Positions 18,180-26,725 of a DNA stretch of 64,000 nt are shown here, in pieces. Under the pieces are notes generated by a model. That model worked only from the letters and a program-made list of their open reading frames with translations. It searched no databases and was not told the DNA's origin. Source of the DNA: Bacillota bacterium (GTDB taxonomy: Bacteria; Bacillota; Clostridia; Saccharofermentanales; Fastidiosipilaceae). Each line of letters starts with the position of its first letter. Position 1 is the stretch's first letter. The stretch spans positions 124,001 to 188,000 of the forward strand of contig JAEZWR010000029.1 in assembly GCA_023420115.1 (NCBI GenBank). The letters run 5' to 3'. A program made the translations under genes and the position numbers.

Positions 18180-18932
18180 ATGAAATGTGATATTTGTAAA
18201 AGTAATGAAGCTAATGTTGTTTATAGACAAAATATAAATGGAGATAAACAGACTTTCCATTTATGCAGTCATTGTTTCGGACAAATTAGAAAGAGTAAGG
18301 GAATTGACTTTGGTAGTGACCTTCTTAACTCCGATTTTAATCAGGCCTTTGCCAATATGCCCTTTGGCTTAATGTCTAGACTTGGTAATATGGCACACGC
18401 ATTTGATGATAATTTTTTCGATGGAATTTTCTCGTTCCTCGGTGGTTCAGGTCCAATGTCTTTTGATCTAAGTCCTTTTATGAGATCTAGATCGATTACT
18501 GGATTTAGACCAGTTAATACGGATAAAGATGAAGAAAGTACTAATAATGGCGGAGAACTGAATTTAAGGGATAGAGATAGTGAATATTTGTCAGAAGATA
18601 CGCCCATTCAGAATGGAGAGATAAATGAGCTTGATGAAGAAGCCAAACTGATTGAGCGTTTGGCTCGAATATCGTATGACAAGGAAAAGGGATTTACGCT
18701 AGAACTTGAAGAAAATGATAGCAAGGCGAATGAAGATAAAAGATCCGAGCTGAAATTGCTTACAGCCGATTCTTTAAATAAATTAATTCAGAATTTGGAT
18801 AAGCACAAGGCTATTGAACTCGTGCAGGCTCAAAAGAATTTGGCAGTAAAGAATGAAGAATATGAGAGAGCTGCCGAGTTGAGAGATCTTATTAATAAGA
18901 TGCTTGATGATGAGACCGAGGCGAATAATTAA
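18180..18932 (+). CDS. mcsA: McsA-like zinc-finger/UVR-domain protein
   Basis: 250 residues. The N-terminal zinc-binding pair CDICKS ... HLCSHC (residues 3-6 and ~29-32) is the McsA signature, and the C-terminal UVR motif is at residues ~215-248 (AQKNLAVKNEEYERAAELRD). The middle is acidic and probably flexible. Start ATG 18180 has GGAGG about 9 nt upstream; an in-frame extension upstream has no ribosome site. In Bacillus McsA activates the arginine kinase McsB and modulates CtsR. Here mcsB is missing between mcsA and clpC, so a direct adaptor role with ClpC or CtsR is more likely. Confidence 0.88.
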   Translation: MKCDICKSNEANVVYRQNINGDKQTFHLCSHCFGQIRKSKGIDFGSDLLNSDFNQAFANMPFGLMSRLGNMAHAFDDNFFDGIFSFLGGSGPMSFDLSPFMRSRSITGFRPVNTDKDEESTNNGGELNLRDRDSEYLSEDTPIQNGEINELDEEAKLIERLARISYDKEKGFTLELEENDSKANEDKRSELKLLTADSLNKLIQNLDKHKAIELVQAQKNLAVKNEEYERAAELRDLINKMLDDETEANN

Positions 18933-19049
18933 TTAGGAATAAATAAAGAGAATATAGAAATTTGACTTTTGACTACATATATTTGATGACTAGAAGTTAA
19001 ATAGAAAATACAAGTGATTATTTATACAAGGTAAAAATGAGGTGGAATT

Positions 19050-21761
19050 ATGAGATATGTGTTGAAACAAGCAACTTTAGAAATGTTGGCAGAGGCTTAT
19101 GGCATTGCCCGAGCATATAAGAAAAATGGTATAGGAACAGAGCATGTCCTTTTAGCTATTTTGAAGTCACAAAATGATGACTTGTTACAGAAACTTTTTG
19201 CAGAAGCTGGTTTGAGCTACCAAATTGTGGAGGAACTTTTAAACAAGGTGTACCAGGTTGAAGGCCCTGATACTAACTTGAAACCAGAATATGTGAATAC
19301 TAGGACAGTGGTAGAGGCTCTTACTCCAAGAATGAAAAAAATATTGTCAGTAGCATATGAACAGGAGTGTCAAGATAGAAATAGTGGGATAACTATTGCA
19401 GATGTTTTTTTCGCTCTCATTGATGAGGGTGATAATGTCGCAAGTCGCTGTCTTGAAGAATTCAAAGATATTGATTTTGAAAAAATGAAATTTCAGTATA
19501 GGAATTTGATGTTTGGTAGAAATAATTCTAGTCAAAATCCTATGGAGTCCTTTTTTGGATTAATGAATGGCAATCCTTTTGCAAGCGATATGGGTGACTT
19601 TAAGTCTTCTAATATGTCAGCTCGAGGCTGGAGAGCTAGAGGTGATAGGCAGGGGATCGATGAAAATTCAAATCTTGCTAAATATGGTATCAACTTGACA
19701 GATATGGCAAGAAATAAAGACTTTGATCCAGTTGTTGGAAGAGAGGCAGAAATAGATAGAATACTTCAAATACTCTGTAGAAGAACCAAAAATAACCCTG
19801 TTTTGGTGGGAGAACCTGGCGTAGGAAAAACTGCAATAGCCGAGGGTCTCGCTTCTAAAATTGTTTCAGGTGGCATGCCCGATTTATTACAAGATAAAGA
19901 GCTAATATCAATTGATATGACAGCGATGCTTGCTGGTTCAAAATATAGGGGAGATTTTGAGGAACGTATTAAGGGAGTCTTGGATGAGGCAAAGGCTGCC
20001 AAAAATGTAATTCTATTTATAGATGAGCTTCACAATATAATTGGTAGTGGTGCTAGTGGCGAAGGAAATGGTATGGATGCAGCTAATATCCTTAAACCTA
20101 TGCTTGCCAGAGGAGAATTGCAGGTAATAGGAGCTACCACCCTTGATGAGTATAGAAAATATATAGAAAAAGATGCAGCTCTTGAAAGACGCTTCCAACC
20201 TATAACCATTAGTGAGCCTAGCGAAGAGGATACGATTAAAATTCTAAAAGGAATAAAAGATAAATATGAAGCTCATCATAATGTCAGGATAAGTGATGAG
20301 GCAATAGAGGCTGCTGTACATTTAAGTACAAGATATATAGCAGATCGTTTCCTCCCAGATAAGGCGATAGACCTTCTTGATGAGGCTGCCTCTAAGATGA
20401 GAATGCAGACATTTGTTGAACCCAAAGAGATCAAAGAGCTTCAAGAGCAGCTAAAAGAAATAGATTCAGAGAAGCGCCTCAAGGCAGAAAAGGAGGATTT
20501 TGAAGCAGCTGCCAAATTGCGTCAAAAAGAACTACAGTTGAATGATGAACTCAAGAGAATTTCTGCGGATTGGAAGTCGAAATCTGATTCTCAAAATAAT
20601 ATTCTTGGCGAAGAAGAAATAGCAGATGTGGTCGCTGCATGGACAGGAATTCCCGTAAGACGACTCACCGAGAGCGATAATGAGAAGCTAAAAGATCTTG
20701 AGAAGAATCTACACAAGAGAGTAATTGGACAAGATGAGGCTGTCTCGGCTATAGCCAAGGCTGTGCGCAGAGCTAGATTGGGACTTAAAGATCCACACAG
20801 ACCAGAGGGTTCATTTCTTTTCCTAGGAACTACCGGTGTCGGTAAGACTGAACTTGCCAAGGCTCTTGCAGAACTTCTTTTCGGTGATGAGAATGCACTC
20901 ATTCGTCTAGATATGTCAGAGTATATGGAGAAACATAGTGTCGCTCGTTTGTTTGGAGCGCCTCCAGGATATGTCGGTTATGATGAAGGTGGGCAGTTGT
21001 CAGAAAAAGTTAGACGTAGACCTTATTCAGTCTTGTTATTTGATGAGATAGAAAAAGCCCATCCAGATGTATTTAATGCCCTTCTTCAGATCTTAGATGA
21101 TGGCAGATTAACAGATGGTCAAGGTCGAGTAGTCAATTTTAAGAATACTATAATCATTATGACCTCTAACATTGGTTCTAGTCGCATGAGTCTTGAAAAT
21201 GGTAGGAGCATAGGCTTCGGTAAGGAAAGTAAAAATGACACTGATCTATATGGTGGAAAATCGTATGAGGAAGCTAAGAAAGAAACAATAGATGAGCTCA
21301 AACAGCATTTCCGTGCGGAGTTCCTAAATCGTATCGATGAGATCATATATTTCCATATGCTCGATAAGGAGGCTCTACTTAAAATAACTTCAATCCTATT
21401 GGATAATCTGAGAGTTAGAAGTCAGGCAGTAGGTATAGGGCTTGAGTATTCAGAAGAAACACTTAATCTTTTGGCAGAGAAAGGCTATGATCCCCAATAT
21501 GGTGCTAGACCTATGCGCCGTACAATACAGTCGTCGATACAGGATTTGTTGAGTGAAGCAATTTTAGATAAGGTCGTAACAGAGGGGGACACTGCTTTTG
21601 TTGATGTTGAGAACTCTGACTTTGTAATAAGAAAGATGAGCGAAGCAGATAAAGAAAGGGCGGTTTCCAGAAAGGATATTATCTGCATTGCCAGTGATGA
21701 TAGAGATAGCGAAGAGATAGTTCATGTGATTGAAGATGATAAAGAAGAAGCGCAAGAATAA
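19050..21761 (+). CDS. clpC: ClpC-type AAA+ unfoldase of the Clp protease
   Basis: 903-residue Hsp100 with the double Clp N-domain (residues 1-150), AAA1 with GEPGVGKTAI and LFIDELHNIIG, a coiled M-domain containing a UVR-like stretch EDFEAAAKLRQKE (ClpC, not ClpB, length), AAA2 with GTTGVGKTEL and LLFDEIEKAHPDV, and a C-terminal D2-small domain. It unfolds substrates for ClpP, which is not in this window. The first N-domain repeat keeps GTEH, the second reads TIAD where Bacillus ClpC has GTEH, so the second phosphoarginine-pocket glutamate is lost. Preceded by GAGGTGG; last gene of the CtsR operon. Confidence 0.96.
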   Translation: MRYVLKQATLEMLAEAYGIARAYKKNGIGTEHVLLAILKSQNDDLLQKLFAEAGLSYQIVEELLNKVYQVEGPDTNLKPEYVNTRTVVEALTPRMKKILSVAYEQECQDRNSGITIADVFFALIDEGDNVASRCLEEFKDIDFEKMKFQYRNLMFGRNNSSQNPMESFFGLMNGNPFASDMGDFKSSNMSARGWRARGDRQGIDENSNLAKYGINLTDMARNKDFDPVVGREAEIDRILQILCRRTKNNPVLVGEPGVGKTAIAEGLASKIVSGGMPDLLQDKELISIDMTAMLAGSKYRGDFEERIKGVLDEAKAAKNVILFIDELHNIIGSGASGEGNGMDAANILKPMLARGELQVIGATTLDEYRKYIEKDAALERRFQPITISEPSEEDTIKILKGIKDKYEAHHNVRISDEAIEAAVHLSTRYIADRFLPDKAIDLLDEAASKMRMQTFVEPKEIKELQEQLKEIDSEKRLKAEKEDFEAAAKLRQKELQLNDELKRISADWKSKSDSQNNILGEEEIADVVAAWTGIPVRRLTESDNEKLKDLEKNLHKRVIGQDEAVSAIAKAVRRARLGLKDPHRPEGSFLFLGTTGVGKTELAKALAELLFGDENALIRLDMSEYMEKHSVARLFGAPPGYVGYDEGGQLSEKVRRRPYSVLLFDEIEKAHPDVFNALLQILDDGRLTDGQGRVVNFKNTIIIMTSNIGSSRMSLENGRSIGFGKESKNDTDLYGGKSYEEAKKETIDELKQHFRAEFLNRIDEIIYFHMLDKEALLKITSILLDNLRVRSQAVGIGLEYSEETLNLLAEKGYDPQYGARPMRRTIQSSIQDLLSEAILDKVVTEGDTAFVDVENSDFVIRKMSEADKERAVSRKDIICIASDDRDSEEIVHVIEDDKEEAQE

Positions 21762-21793
21762 AAGAACATAGAATTTAAAATATTGAATTCTTT

Positions 21794-21840
21794 CCTGCCT
21801 CCCATTTTGAATTGTGAAAATTGGGGGGCAGGCTTATTTT
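21794..21840 (+). terminator. Rho-independent terminator of the ctsR operon
   Basis: Long stem CCTGCCTCCCATTTT / AAAATTGGGGGGCAGG with one unpaired base and a G-U pair, 8-nt loop, followed by CTTATTTTG. Confidence 0.85.
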
Positions 21841-22072
21841 GTTTGGATATTTAGTCTGTGGAGCGTAAGCTTGTAAGTGTTAGTTTATTAAGATGGAGCG
21901 CGGTGAATGAATTAAGTGTATAAATTTTTAATAAAAATAAAATAATTCACTAAACAACTTATTATTAACAATATAGATAACAATATTAAATTTTTGCTTG
22001 TTATGATTACAACATTAGTGTGTCTAAAAGTGCAGATAAATGAGTTAGTTATAAATATTTTGTTGGTGAAAA
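21841..22072 (+). other. AT-rich intergenic region, no gene
   Basis: Very AT-rich stretch between the clp terminator and the next gene. It must hold that gene's promoter, but several TATAAT-like strings compete and none has a clear -35. No RNA gene seen. Confidence 0.4.
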
Positions 22073-23371
22073 ATGGCTAGAATATGTTTTTATTGTGGAA
22101 AGGAATTATCTGAGGGTGAGAGCTGTAACTGTCGTAAGGCTCTTGAACTTAGTGAGGAACGAAAATTAAAAAAGGAGAAATTAGAGAAATCTAACTCTAA
22201 TTTTTCTCAAGTCGAGAAATTAGCTAGAGAAGAGTCAAATAGTTGCGATGATTTATCTTCTATCTCTGAAACAGATGATAATTTGAATAATGCGTCTAAG
22301 ACAGATAATACAACCAACAGTATTGATAATAATGTACTTCACGAGTATGAAATTAGGTCAAATAAGGGAGAAGATATTTCTATAAATTCTGATGATTCAT
22401 CTTTTCATGCTAGGGAGAATGCAGATATAGACAGACTTGAAAAAAATGAATATGGCGATACTTCTAAATTTTCTGATGTGGAGAGCGGAAGCAAAGGTAA
22501 GAAATGGAAACTTAGCAAGCTTTTTTATTATTTGAATCATCAGAACAATAGCGAAGTAGATTCAGACGCTAAAGATAAATTCAAAGAGAAAGTTAGAACG
22601 ACTAAAACAAATTTTAGTAAACAGTCCGAAGATATTTTATTTGACTCTGTTGATAAGTGTACACAAACTTTAAATAAGTTTTCTGAGCAGGTCAAACGGG
22701 GGGCGGGAGAATTTCACCGTTCTCATGGCAGACGAATTTTGTCATCAATATCATCCTTAGTAAAAGATTTTTTTAGAGGACCAGAGTATGTGATTAGAAG
22801 AACTAGGGATTTTAAGAGAGTAGATAAGATTATACTTATGATCTTAGTTTTTTTATCTCATTCTTTATTGATGTGGAGAATTGCAGCTACAACAAGTTTG
22901 GGAAAATTCTTGGATTATGCCAATGATACAGGGATGGTTTTTAGCTTCGCTCAATTGACGGGTATATTTGCGAGGGCCTTTTTACTGAGTGTTTTATTTT
23001 TTGTGGTCAGATCTATAGCTTATAAATTTGTTATATATCTTGGTTGGCGAGACAAGAAAATCACCAATGAACTTATTGATCTGCAATTAGGAGGATATAT
23101 TTATTCTGTTGTATTTTGTTTGTTGGCAATTATTTTGGCGCAAGGAAGTGGCATTAGTTCTTTTTTCCTGATGGGTTTTGCCCTTGTAGTCCAGGGTTTA
23201 ACTGATTATATTTACATTCAAGATTTTATGAATTATGGGAAGAATAAGAGTTTCCAGATTGTTGTGTATGCTAATTTAATGACACTTCTAATTCTTGCTA
23301 TGTTTATACGTTGGGTTTTTCCATCGATAAGTCACTATTCAGTTATTTCTTGTCCGTGGTTGTGGAATTAA
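22073..23371 (+). CDS. Membrane protein with N-terminal zinc ribbon, unknown function
   Basis: 432 residues, not assigned to a named family. The first 22 residues form a small zinc ribbon (CFYCGKELSEGESCNC). Residues ~25-160 are charged, Asp/Ser/Asn-rich and probably disordered; 160-250 are helical and basic. The C-terminal third has four to five membrane segments (starting ILMILVFLSHSLLMW near residue 258 and ending near 425), an arrangement like the zinc-ribbon/Yip1-type bacterial membrane proteins. The ribosome site is weak. It stands alone between terminators and the PheA-like gene. Function is unknown. Confidence 0.75.
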   Translation: MARICFYCGKELSEGESCNCRKALELSEERKLKKEKLEKSNSNFSQVEKLAREESNSCDDLSSISETDDNLNNASKTDNTTNSIDNNVLHEYEIRSNKGEDISINSDDSSFHARENADIDRLEKNEYGDTSKFSDVESGSKGKKWKLSKLFYYLNHQNNSEVDSDAKDKFKEKVRTTKTNFSKQSEDILFDSVDKCTQTLNKFSEQVKRGAGEFHRSHGRRILSSISSLVKDFFRGPEYVIRRTRDFKRVDKIILMILVFLSHSLLMWRIAATTSLGKFLDYANDTGMVFSFAQLTGIFARAFLLSVLFFVVRSIAYKFVIYLGWRDKKITNELIDLQLGGYIYSVVFCLLAIILAQGSGISSFFLMGFALVVQGLTDYIYIQDFMNYGKNKSFQIVVYANLMTLLILAMFIRWVFPSISHYSVISCPWLWN

Positions 23372-23577
23372 GTCTGAAATATATTGTGCTGATTTCGTAT
23401 TGAATTAGTGTTAATTATTAAGTTTATCCAGTTTTTTGTTAGTTGTTACAAACTTGTAATTCACTATTGTGTTAACTGCGAGTATAATTCAAGAGAGTAT
23501 ATTTTAGTCCAGTTCAGTTTGGGTGCTTTTTTATTATTATTTTTTAATAGCCTCGATGATAGGAGGGGCTTTGGTTT

Positions 23578-24831
23578 ATGAGTGATTCTAAGAACTCGGA
23601 TGGTTTAAAGAAAGATTTAAATATTTTGGATAATTCTAATAATTTTAATAAAAATAATAAGGTTGAGGGGATGACCGTCGAAGATGGTAGTTCTCTCATT
23701 GAAATAAGAGATAAGGTTGCAGAACTTGATAAGGAACTTCTTGAAATTTTCGATAGGCGTTATCATCTTATGAGCAAAATTTATGATGCGAAGAAGAATC
23801 AGAATTTGCCTATTTTTGTTCCACAATATGAAGAGCTTAAGCTTCATGATGCTTGTTCCGGGATCAAAGATTATTATCTCAAGACCCCAAGTAAGTCTCT
23901 ATATAAAAAGTTTATGCAACTTTCCAGAGAGGCCCAGTATCACCGCAAGGTGTTAGAGAATGATGATAATGTTGCATGGAGAGATTTATTTAGAAAGGCT
24001 AGACAGGCTGCTAAGAAGAAGGTCGAGAGAATTGCTGTTTTGGGAGATATCAATTCAATGACTGCCAAACTAGCAAGTCGTTTATATCCGGAGGCAGGTC
24101 TATCTTCTTTTGTGAATTTGAGATCATGTATTGATGCTGTAATAAGTGCGGGTGTCGATGCCCTAGCTTTATCTTATCGAGATGTCGATAGAGATACAGA
24201 GGCGTACATAATGCAGTTGGTTCGCGAGAGTAAGTTGTCGCTTATTAGAGCGAGTGAGAGTGAGACGAATTTTGCCCTTATGGGAACTAGAACGTCAAGT
24301 TTGGCCAAAATAAGGAGAGTTCTTGCTCACCCCATCCAGATTAAACAGTGTGAGGATTTTCTTAAACGTTTTGATTGGGCTATTCAGGAGGTTTCTCATC
24401 CAGCTTTTGCTGCTAGAGAACTTGCTCTTCTTGACGATCCTACTGTTGCAGCTATATCTACTATTGATGAGGCGAGTAGAAATGGCTTGCAGATATATGA
24501 TACAGATGTTGACCGATTGACTGTCAGTCAGGATAGATATTATATTTTTGGCAGAGAACTTAGGATTTCTGAAAATGTCAATAAAATGACGTTGTTAGTA
24601 GAATTATTGGATAGCGAGGCATCGCTTTCTACTCTTTTACAATATGTTTCTGACAGAGGATATAATATTCATAGAGTTGAGACTGTAATGGCACCTTCTT
24701 CCAGTATTAGACGTATGGTGCTACTTGATTTTGAATTGAGATTTGCCGATGAAAGAATTATTGATCTTCTCTACCAACTTGAGGAAGAAAATTTCGACTA
24801 TAAGATTGTTGGCTGGTATGAGAAAGTATAG
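23578..24831 (+). CDS. Chorismate mutase-prephenate dehydratase-like protein with ACT domain, catalytic motifs degenerate
   Basis: 417 residues laid out like a bifunctional P-protein (PheA): an AroQ-type chorismate mutase domain at ~40-125 (IRDKVAELDKELLEIFDRR), a prephenate-dehydratase fold at ~140-325 (IAVLGDINSMTAKLA; AHPIQIKQCEDFL; AAISTIDEASRNGLQIY) and an ACT domain at ~340-415 (KMTLLVELLDSEASL, ending YKIVGWYE). The dehydratase lacks the catalytic N-x-TRF motif; the aligned segment reads TVSQDRYYIFGR. The mutase lacks the acid residue of the DIDRE region (here FVPQYEE). AGGAGG supports the ATG start. It may be an inactive paralogue or an ACT-domain regulator; real PheA activity is doubtful. 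Confidence 0.8.
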   Translation: MSDSKNSDGLKKDLNILDNSNNFNKNNKVEGMTVEDGSSLIEIRDKVAELDKELLEIFDRRYHLMSKIYDAKKNQNLPIFVPQYEELKLHDACSGIKDYYLKTPSKSLYKKFMQLSREAQYHRKVLENDDNVAWRDLFRKARQAAKKKVERIAVLGDINSMTAKLASRLYPEAGLSSFVNLRSCIDAVISAGVDALALSYRDVDRDTEAYIMQLVRESKLSLIRASESETNFALMGTRTSSLAKIRRVLAHPIQIKQCEDFLKRFDWAIQEVSHPAFAARELALLDDPTVAAISTIDEASRNGLQIYDTDVDRLTVSQDRYYIFGRELRISENVNKMTLLVELLDSEASLSTLLQYVSDRGYNIHRVETVMAPSSSIRRMVLLDFELRFADERIIDLLYQLEEENFDYKIVGWYEKV

Positions 24832-24923
24832 ACAGTTTCTTTCTAGATGCTTAGAGTTATAAATATATTAAACTGAGTTTTACCTTATAAAATTCTTTAT
24901 ACATAAACATATCGGAGGTATTT

Positions 24924-25508
24924 ATGTTAAGCGGCCAAGATAGCAGTGCCTATCTCAGAAGACCGAGATGTAATGAAAGTCTTTTGCTAGTTATTGATGT
25001 GCAGGAAAGGTTAGTTCCAGTGATTGAGGCTAGCGAGGATTTAGTAGAACGCCACTGCGTTCTTCTTCAAGGCCTAAAGGCTCTTGAAGTTAAGACTGTA
25101 TTCAGTGAGCAGTATCCTAAGGGTTTAGGTTCTACAGTAACCGCATTGTGGCCCTGGGTTGAAGAGGGAGACAGAAATTGTTTCGCTAAGACGAGTTTCA
25201 GTTTCGTTGATGCACATCCTGAGCTTATAACTGCTTGGAAAGAAGATGGAATTAATCATATAATTTTAACTGGTATGGAAACTCATATTTGTGTTTATCA
25301 GACAGCGAGAGATCTTCTTGCACTGGGATTTATGGTAACAGTGGTTAGCGATTGTGTTGGTTCAAGATGGAAAGAAGATAGTGATATGATTCTTTCTCTC
25401 ATGAGACATATGGGGGTAAGGGTTATGCCTACAGAAACTTTGCTTTTTGATCTTTTGGCAGAGGCTGGTACAACTCAATTCAAACAAATTTCCCAGTTGA
25501 TAAAATAG
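24924..25508 (+). CDS. Isochorismatase-family cysteine hydrolase
   Basis: 194-residue hydrolase with the family triad: D25 in VIDVQERL, K89 in CFAKTSFSF, and C123 in GMETHICVYQTARD, preceded by the cis-peptide region. GGAGG lies 6 nt before the ATG. Members hydrolyse small amide or vinyl-ether bonds; sequence alone does not fix the substrate. Located 92 nt after the PheA-like gene and followed by a terminator, so the two may be cotranscribed. The name isochorismatase is historical; a link to the chorismate-related neighbour is tempting but unproven. Confidence 0.88.
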   Translation: MLSGQDSSAYLRRPRCNESLLLVIDVQERLVPVIEASEDLVERHCVLLQGLKALEVKTVFSEQYPKGLGSTVTALWPWVEEGDRNCFAKTSFSFVDAHPELITAWKEDGINHIILTGMETHICVYQTARDLLALGFMVTVVSDCVGSRWKEDSDMILSLMRHMGVRVMPTETLLFDLLAEAGTTQFKQISQLIK

Positions 25509-25558
25509 AAATCTGAGAAATGAGTAATATAGCTTGATTAAAATAACTTTATTAAAGG

Positions 25559-25592
25559 AACGACTTATCTCGTAAGAGTAAGTCGTTTTTGT
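25559..25592 (+). terminator. Rho-independent terminator after the isochorismatase-family gene
   Basis: Perfect 9-bp stem AACGACTTA (25559-25567) / TAAGTCGTT (25579-25587), 11-nt loop, TTTTT. Confidence 0.9.
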
Positions 25593-25637
25593 ATTTATTC
25601 TTGCTTAACGTAGAATTTTACAAATCGGAGGAGTGCT

Positions 25638-26309
25638 ATGAGAAAAATTTTTATTATTTCTTTAACTATAGCATTGATCTTAATTGTAATATTGGCGACT
25701 GCAGGTTCAATTATTTTTAGAAACAATGAAATGAAAAATATCGAAATACTCAATGCTATCGATAGTCGCATTCTTCAAGATTATACTTTATCAAAACTTG
25801 AAAAGTGCACAAATATTGAGCAACTCTCTGATACTCTTAACAAACTTGCTTCTGAATATAATCGTCAAGCAGATGAAGGATTAAACAAGTTGTTGATTGA
25901 TCTTAAACTTAACTTAAATGATTCTTGGAAAGATTTTGAAAATGAACTCAATTTACGTTGCGTGAACAAGCTAGGATTTACAATTCAAAGTGAAAATTTT
26001 ACGAAGTTTTATCAAGGAAATATTATTGCTGATGGTTTAACTCACCAAGAAAAAATGGAAAACACATTGTATATGGCGATGCAAATTTACGTCTATGCTA
26101 AACAATCAAACGAAGATCTAATAAGTTATAATCCTACAATTGAAGATGTTATTAAGTTGGTAAAGAAGAATATTTGTTATCGCTCAATCATTAAACCATA
26201 CTTGGATCAAATAGAAATAAAGGATAAACCTACTGTGCCGACTACAAATTATAGATCTGTTAAATCTCGAGCAGTAAGTAGAGCTATAGTTTGGTTTAGG
26301 TTTATTTAA
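25638..26309 (+). CDS. Membrane-anchored extracytoplasmic protein of unknown function
   Basis: 223 residues. An N-terminal membrane segment (IFIISLTIALILIVILATAG) with no clear signal-peptidase site or lipobox cysteine suggests a single-pass anchor with the rest outside. The body is helical, with three cysteines (residues ~56, ~115, ~180) and a TPE/NPT-rich turn; the C-terminal 20 residues are basic. GGAGGAG precedes the ATG. It has its own terminators on both sides. I do not recognise the family. Confidence 0.65.
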   Translation: MRKIFIISLTIALILIVILATAGSIIFRNNEMKNIEILNAIDSRILQDYTLSKLEKCTNIEQLSDTLNKLASEYNRQADEGLNKLLIDLKLNLNDSWKDFENELNLRCVNKLGFTIQSENFTKFYQGNIIADGLTHQEKMENTLYMAMQIYVYAKQSNEDLISYNPTIEDVIKLVKKNICYRSIIKPYLDQIEIKDKPTVPTTNYRSVKSRAVSRAIVWFRFI

Positions 26310-26326
26310 GGAACTAAGTCTTTGCG

Positions 26327-26356
26327 GAATAGGGGTTTACAGAATTGGGGTTTACA
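26327..26356 (+). repeat. Tandem 15-bp direct repeat
   Basis: GAATAGGGGTTTACA is followed directly by GAATTGGGGTTTACA (14 of 15 identical). It lies between a stop codon and a terminator; it may be replication slippage. Confidence 0.6.
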
Positions 26357-26388
26357 TTATATACTGTGGAAGTTATCTCATTTATTTC

Positions 26389-26436
26389 AGCTCGTCTGTA
26401 GATTTATCTTTGATAAGTCGTCAGGCGAGCTTTTTT
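26389..26436 (+). terminator. Rho-independent terminator after the anchored protein
   Basis: Stem AGCTCGTCTG (26389-26398) / CAGGCGAGCT (26422-26431) with one G-U pair, 23-nt loop, TTTTTT. Confidence 0.85.
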
Positions 26437-26725
26437 ATCTTCAATGCGTATTTTTTACAATGAACTGCATTGGTTTATTATATTAATGTTACAGTAAGAT
26501 GGCGTAGCTTTTTCATGTAACATATAACAAATGTAAAGATTCATCTAAATGATGAGAAGAAAGTTTAGAAAGATAGAAGTATATATATCATTTACTGCTT
26601 ATATACTCAATTATGTCTTATAATTCAGCACAGTACGGATTGATAAAGAAAAATTGAGAATTGAGTATTAAATATCCTGTCGATTTTTCTTATTATGATG
26701 TGAAAGGACTTAGCTGGTACAAAAA
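26437..26725 (+). other. Intergenic region with the promoter of the transglutaminase-GH35 operon
   Basis: No gene found. TATAAT at 26619-26624 is a possible -10 box without a good -35. AAAGGA at 26702-26707 is 18 nt from the downstream ATG, long for a ribosome site. Confidence 0.35.

Noticed and set aside
24924..25508. True isochorismatase of a siderophore pathway linked to the chorismate-mutase-like neighbour
   Set aside because: No ent/dhb genes nearby; only the general cysteine-hydrolase triad is supported.
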